From Ramicandelaber brevisporus (lineage: Eukaryota; Kickxellomycota; Ramicandelaberales; Ramicandelaberaceae): a DNA stretch of 29,033 bases. The notes under the pieces are model-generated. The model saw nothing but the letters and a program-made list of their open reading frames with translations, ran no database searches and was not told the DNA's origin. The position numbers were made by a program, and so were the translations under genes. Positions 27,167-29,033 of the stretch are shown here, in pieces; positions within the stretch are counted from its first letter, which is position 1; each line of letters opens with the position of its first letter. Location of the stretch: positions 1,430-30,462 of the forward strand of contig MU602957.1 in the NCBI GenBank assembly GCA_025201865.1. Reading direction: 5' to 3'.

Positions 27167-28552
27167 ATGAGTGACGAAACGACTACTGCAACATCATCAG
27201 CTCCAGAACAACCTGAAGCACAGGCTCAAACTGAAGCTCAGGCTCAAGTTGCCTCTGCCCAAGTAGGTGCTGTTGATGAGCTAGCAGAGCTGTTCCCCAA
27301 TATCGACCTCGAAGTTCGGCGCCTTATTCTTGACAACAATGGCGGTAATGTGGAAGCCGCAGTGAACGAGCTGCTCGCGATGACAGATGACTCTATTGCT
27401 CCTCAACAGCAACAGCAGCAGCAACAATCTGGCAGTGCTCAACAAGAACCATCTTCGCAGCCACCATCGCTACCACCAGCTCTTCCGGCTAGACGCGTTC
27501 GCATTGATGAGGCGACTGCAGCGGCAGTGACATCAACATCTCAAGAGCAGATGGAGCGAGATACGATGCTTGCGCTTCAGTTGATGGAGGAAGAGCGCAT
27601 TCAGATGGAACATGAACAGCGTCGTAGAGCGGCCCAGCAACAGCAGTATCAACAGCGTTATCATGGAGATAGACCAGTGGCTCAGGGTGAAGACGTTGAA
27701 CCCCGCTCATTTGGTGATGATTTGAAGCGGTTTGCGGTAACTGCCAGTAATAAAATTGAGGGATTCTTTGATAAGCTGCTCGGCGACGATGAAGAAGAAG
27801 AGCAGTTGAGACGACTTGAAGAAGAACAGCGTAGACGCATGTATCAGCCACAACAATACCAGCAGCAGCAACAGCAGCAGCAGCAACAGCAGCAGTATCA
27901 ACAGCAGTATCTGGGTGCCACTGGAGTTCCCTCTCAGCCACCACTTCCTCCGCGTCGTGGTGGTGGTGGTGCTGCTGGCGGTGCTAGCCAGCCAGTGCCG
28001 ACTCGAGCTCAATCACAGACACAGACACGCGCGGCACCAGTGTTTATTCGCAATGACACCACTATTGACGATGATGAGGATGATGAGGAGGAGTATGAGG
28101 ATGAATATGGTCACAGTGACAACGCGCGTGACACAAAGATAGGAAGCACTGACTTTATTCGCGCTCATGGTGACAAGCTGGACTCTGATCTTGCGTCAAA
28201 GAAGGAGTCTGATGCTGGTGCAGTTCGCTTGACTTTGGCCAAGGATTCTCCAGCCACTTCCCCGCCCGCTACACCCGCTGAGAAGATTGCGGCTGCCATT
28301 GCACGTGCTCGGGAAGCTGCCGCTGCGGCCGCTGCTGCAAAGACCGCATCAGTCTCTCCACCACCATCACAGCCATCGGAGCCATCTCAGAAAGAAACCA
28401 AGGACGAGTCAGCTGAATCTGCAGTGGAAGAGGACAAGGATGTCGCTGAAGAGCCAAAGGAAGCTACTGAATCCGCCAAATCTGCCGAGTCTGCTGAGGC
28501 GAAGGAGGAGCCATCTGCTGAAAAGGATACTAAGAAGGACGACACCAACTAA
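27167..28552 (+). CDS. CUE-domain ubiquitin-binding protein, Cue5-like
   Basis: 461 residues from ATG 27167. The same frame has an ATG at 26993, but the extra 58 codons look like leader and contain a splice-acceptor-like tract. Cue5/Tollip proteins bind ubiquitinated cargo and Atg8 for selective autophagy. Seen: a CUE domain at residues 36-73 with the FP motif (43-44) and the di-leucine LL (69-70); a seven-Gln run; RDTMLALQLMEEE (131-143), a D-x-x-LA-x-QL motif usual in this family; then FGDDLKRFAV...GFFDKLLGDDEEEE (182-212). FDKL beside acidic residues is a candidate Atg8-interacting motif. Poly-Gln, Gly-rich and acidic tracts and a Glu/Ser/Ala/Lys C-terminal tail follow. The CUE call is strong; the Cue5 role is inferred. 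Confidence 0.85.
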   Translation: MSDETTTATSSAPEQPEAQAQTEAQAQVASAQVGAVDELAELFPNIDLEVRRLILDNNGGNVEAAVNELLAMTDDSIAPQQQQQQQQSGSAQQEPSSQPPSLPPALPARRVRIDEATAAAVTSTSQEQMERDTMLALQLMEEERIQMEHEQRRRAAQQQQYQQRYHGDRPVAQGEDVEPRSFGDDLKRFAVTASNKIEGFFDKLLGDDEEEEQLRRLEEEQRRRMYQPQQYQQQQQQQQQQQQYQQQYLGATGVPSQPPLPPRRGGGGAAGGASQPVPTRAQSQTQTRAAPVFIRNDTTIDDDEDDEEEYEDEYGHSDNARDTKIGSTDFIRAHGDKLDSDLASKKESDAGAVRLTLAKDSPATSPPATPAEKIAAAIARAREAAAAAAAAKTASVSPPPSQPSEPSQKETKDESAESAVEEDKDVAEEPKEATESAKSAESAEAKEEPSAEKDTKKDDTN

Positions 28553-28890
28553 TTCTTGTTTGAATAACCATCTTTTTTTATTACCAAGTGTCAGGTAGCT
28601 TACTGCTGTTGAACGGTAAATGTCGAATGTCTAATCCCCAATGTCAATAGTCTATGTTATGGAGATCCCCACAGCAACTCCACCAACTCCAGCAGTTCCT
28701 GCAGTGTCAGTAGTTCCAGCTTCCCTCTTTCTCTGTCGTGTTGCTTCCACGCAAACTTTTTTCTTTTTTCCTCGTTCGTTTCGTTTACTTTTTTTTCCTC
28801 GTTCGTTTCGTTTACCCTTGGCAACTCGTCTCTTGACCGTACTGTCCATCTATCAAGCAGCAGCAGCAGCCAGCAACAACAGCAACAACA
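28553..28890 (+). promoter_or_regulatory. Clathrin heavy chain promoter and leader
   Basis: 338 bp between the CUE stop and the clathrin ATG. It is T/C-rich, with a 27-bp tandem duplication (TTTTTTCCTCG... at about 28764-28817) and a CAG/CAACAA run directly before the ATG, giving a strong AACAACAATGG start context. The CUE 3' region lies at its left, with no clear AATAAA. Confidence 0.5.
28764..28817 (+). repeat. 27-bp tandem duplication in the clathrin leader
   Basis: The unit TTTTTTCCTCGTTCGTTTCG plus TTTACTT occurs twice, with CCTCG starting at 28770 and 28797. The copies match except at the right edge. Confidence 0.85.
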
Positions 28891-28932
28891 ATGGCCGAGT
28901 CGCTGCCCATCAAGTTCGAGGAGCATATGCAG
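28891..28932 (+). CDS. CHC1: Clathrin heavy chain, first exon (partial gene)
   Basis: Fourteen codons, MAESLPIKFEEHMQ, followed by a 5' splice site GTACGT at 28933. The peptide matches the very conserved start of clathrin heavy chain (M-A-x-x-L-P-I-x-F-x-E-H-x-Q), the leg subunit of the clathrin triskelion for endocytic and Golgi/endosome vesicles. The ATG context is excellent. The gene continues beyond the window. It is the only intron I can place with confidence here. The last 36 exon bases and the donor are repeated 80 bp downstream. The call rests on a short peptide, so it is good but not certain. Confidence 0.75.
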
Positions 28933-29033
28933 GTACGTTATACGACACGCTTTGAACCGCGATCCGCGTCATCTGAGAGTCGCTGCCCATCAAGTTCGAG
29001 GAGCATATGCAGGTACGTTATACGACACGCTTT
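28897..29033 (+). repeat. 80-bp tandem duplication over clathrin exon 1 end and splice donor
   Basis: The sequence from GAGTCGCTGCCC through GTACGTTATACGACACGCTTT occurs at 28897-28953 and again at 28977-29033, identical over all 57 bases available. The window ends within, or exactly at the end of, the second copy. The second copy lies inside the predicted intron and carries its own GTACGT donor at 29013. Confidence 0.95.

Overview
Overall impression. This is protein-coding DNA from an intron-poor, gene-dense eukaryotic nucleus. It holds about fifteen genes in 29 kb, nearly all single uninterrupted open frames, with many poly-Gln, poly-Asn and Ser/Thr/Ala tracts and no tRNA, rRNA, CRISPR array or transposon that I can see. 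The gene set (Tul1-type RING ligase, Red5/ZC3H3-type CCCH protein, Npr2, a fungal-looking porin, a Ypd1-type phosphotransfer protein, Ppe1, Bms1, cofilin, a CUE protein) fits a fungus. The SLC28-type nucleoside transporter, the adaptin appendage domain and the intron in the clathrin gene suggest an early-diverging fungus rather than a yeast. The species is an inference; I cannot search a database.

Layout. Minus strand, 7-10068: TUL1-like E3 ligase, five-finger CCCH protein, cytosolic glycyl-tRNA synthetase, and a very large Asn-rich NPR2 (GATOR1/SEACIT). A divergent 0.85-kb region leads to an unrecognised Ser/Pro-rich protein (+, 10923-11639), which faces the mitochondrial porin VDAC (-). Then comes PP2A methylesterase (-), divergent over 125 bp from BMS1 (+). 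BMS1 is broken near its 3' end by four tandem copies of a 119-bp segment. Next on the minus strand are a free-standing beta-adaptin appendage protein, an ADF/cofilin with an acidic insert and a YPD1-like HPt protein, followed by a 1.7-kb stretch without a convincing gene, and then the nucleoside transporter. The right end is plus-strand: an unrecognised NG-repeat protein, a Cue5-like CUE protein, and the first exon of clathrin heavy chain, whose splice donor region is itself duplicated with an 80-bp period at the window edge.

How the genes relate. There is no operon-like logic. Most are housekeeping genes: translation, ribosome assembly, TOR signalling, PP2A regulation, actin, vesicle traffic and stress phosphorelay. 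The clathrin, beta-appendage, Tul1 and CUE genes all belong to membrane traffic or ubiquitin-linked sorting, but their proximity may be chance.

Main points of interest: (1) the 119-bp x4 array that places stop codons inside the essential BMS1 gene; (2) a second short tandem duplication over the clathrin exon 1/donor, plus a 27-bp one in its leader; (3) a beta-adaptin ear encoded as its own gene with no trunk; (4) two E2F-like TTTGGCGCC sites that share an extra TTGAC. Start codons were checked by eye. Several long open frames begin at non-ATG codons, and for those I give the first in-frame ATG.
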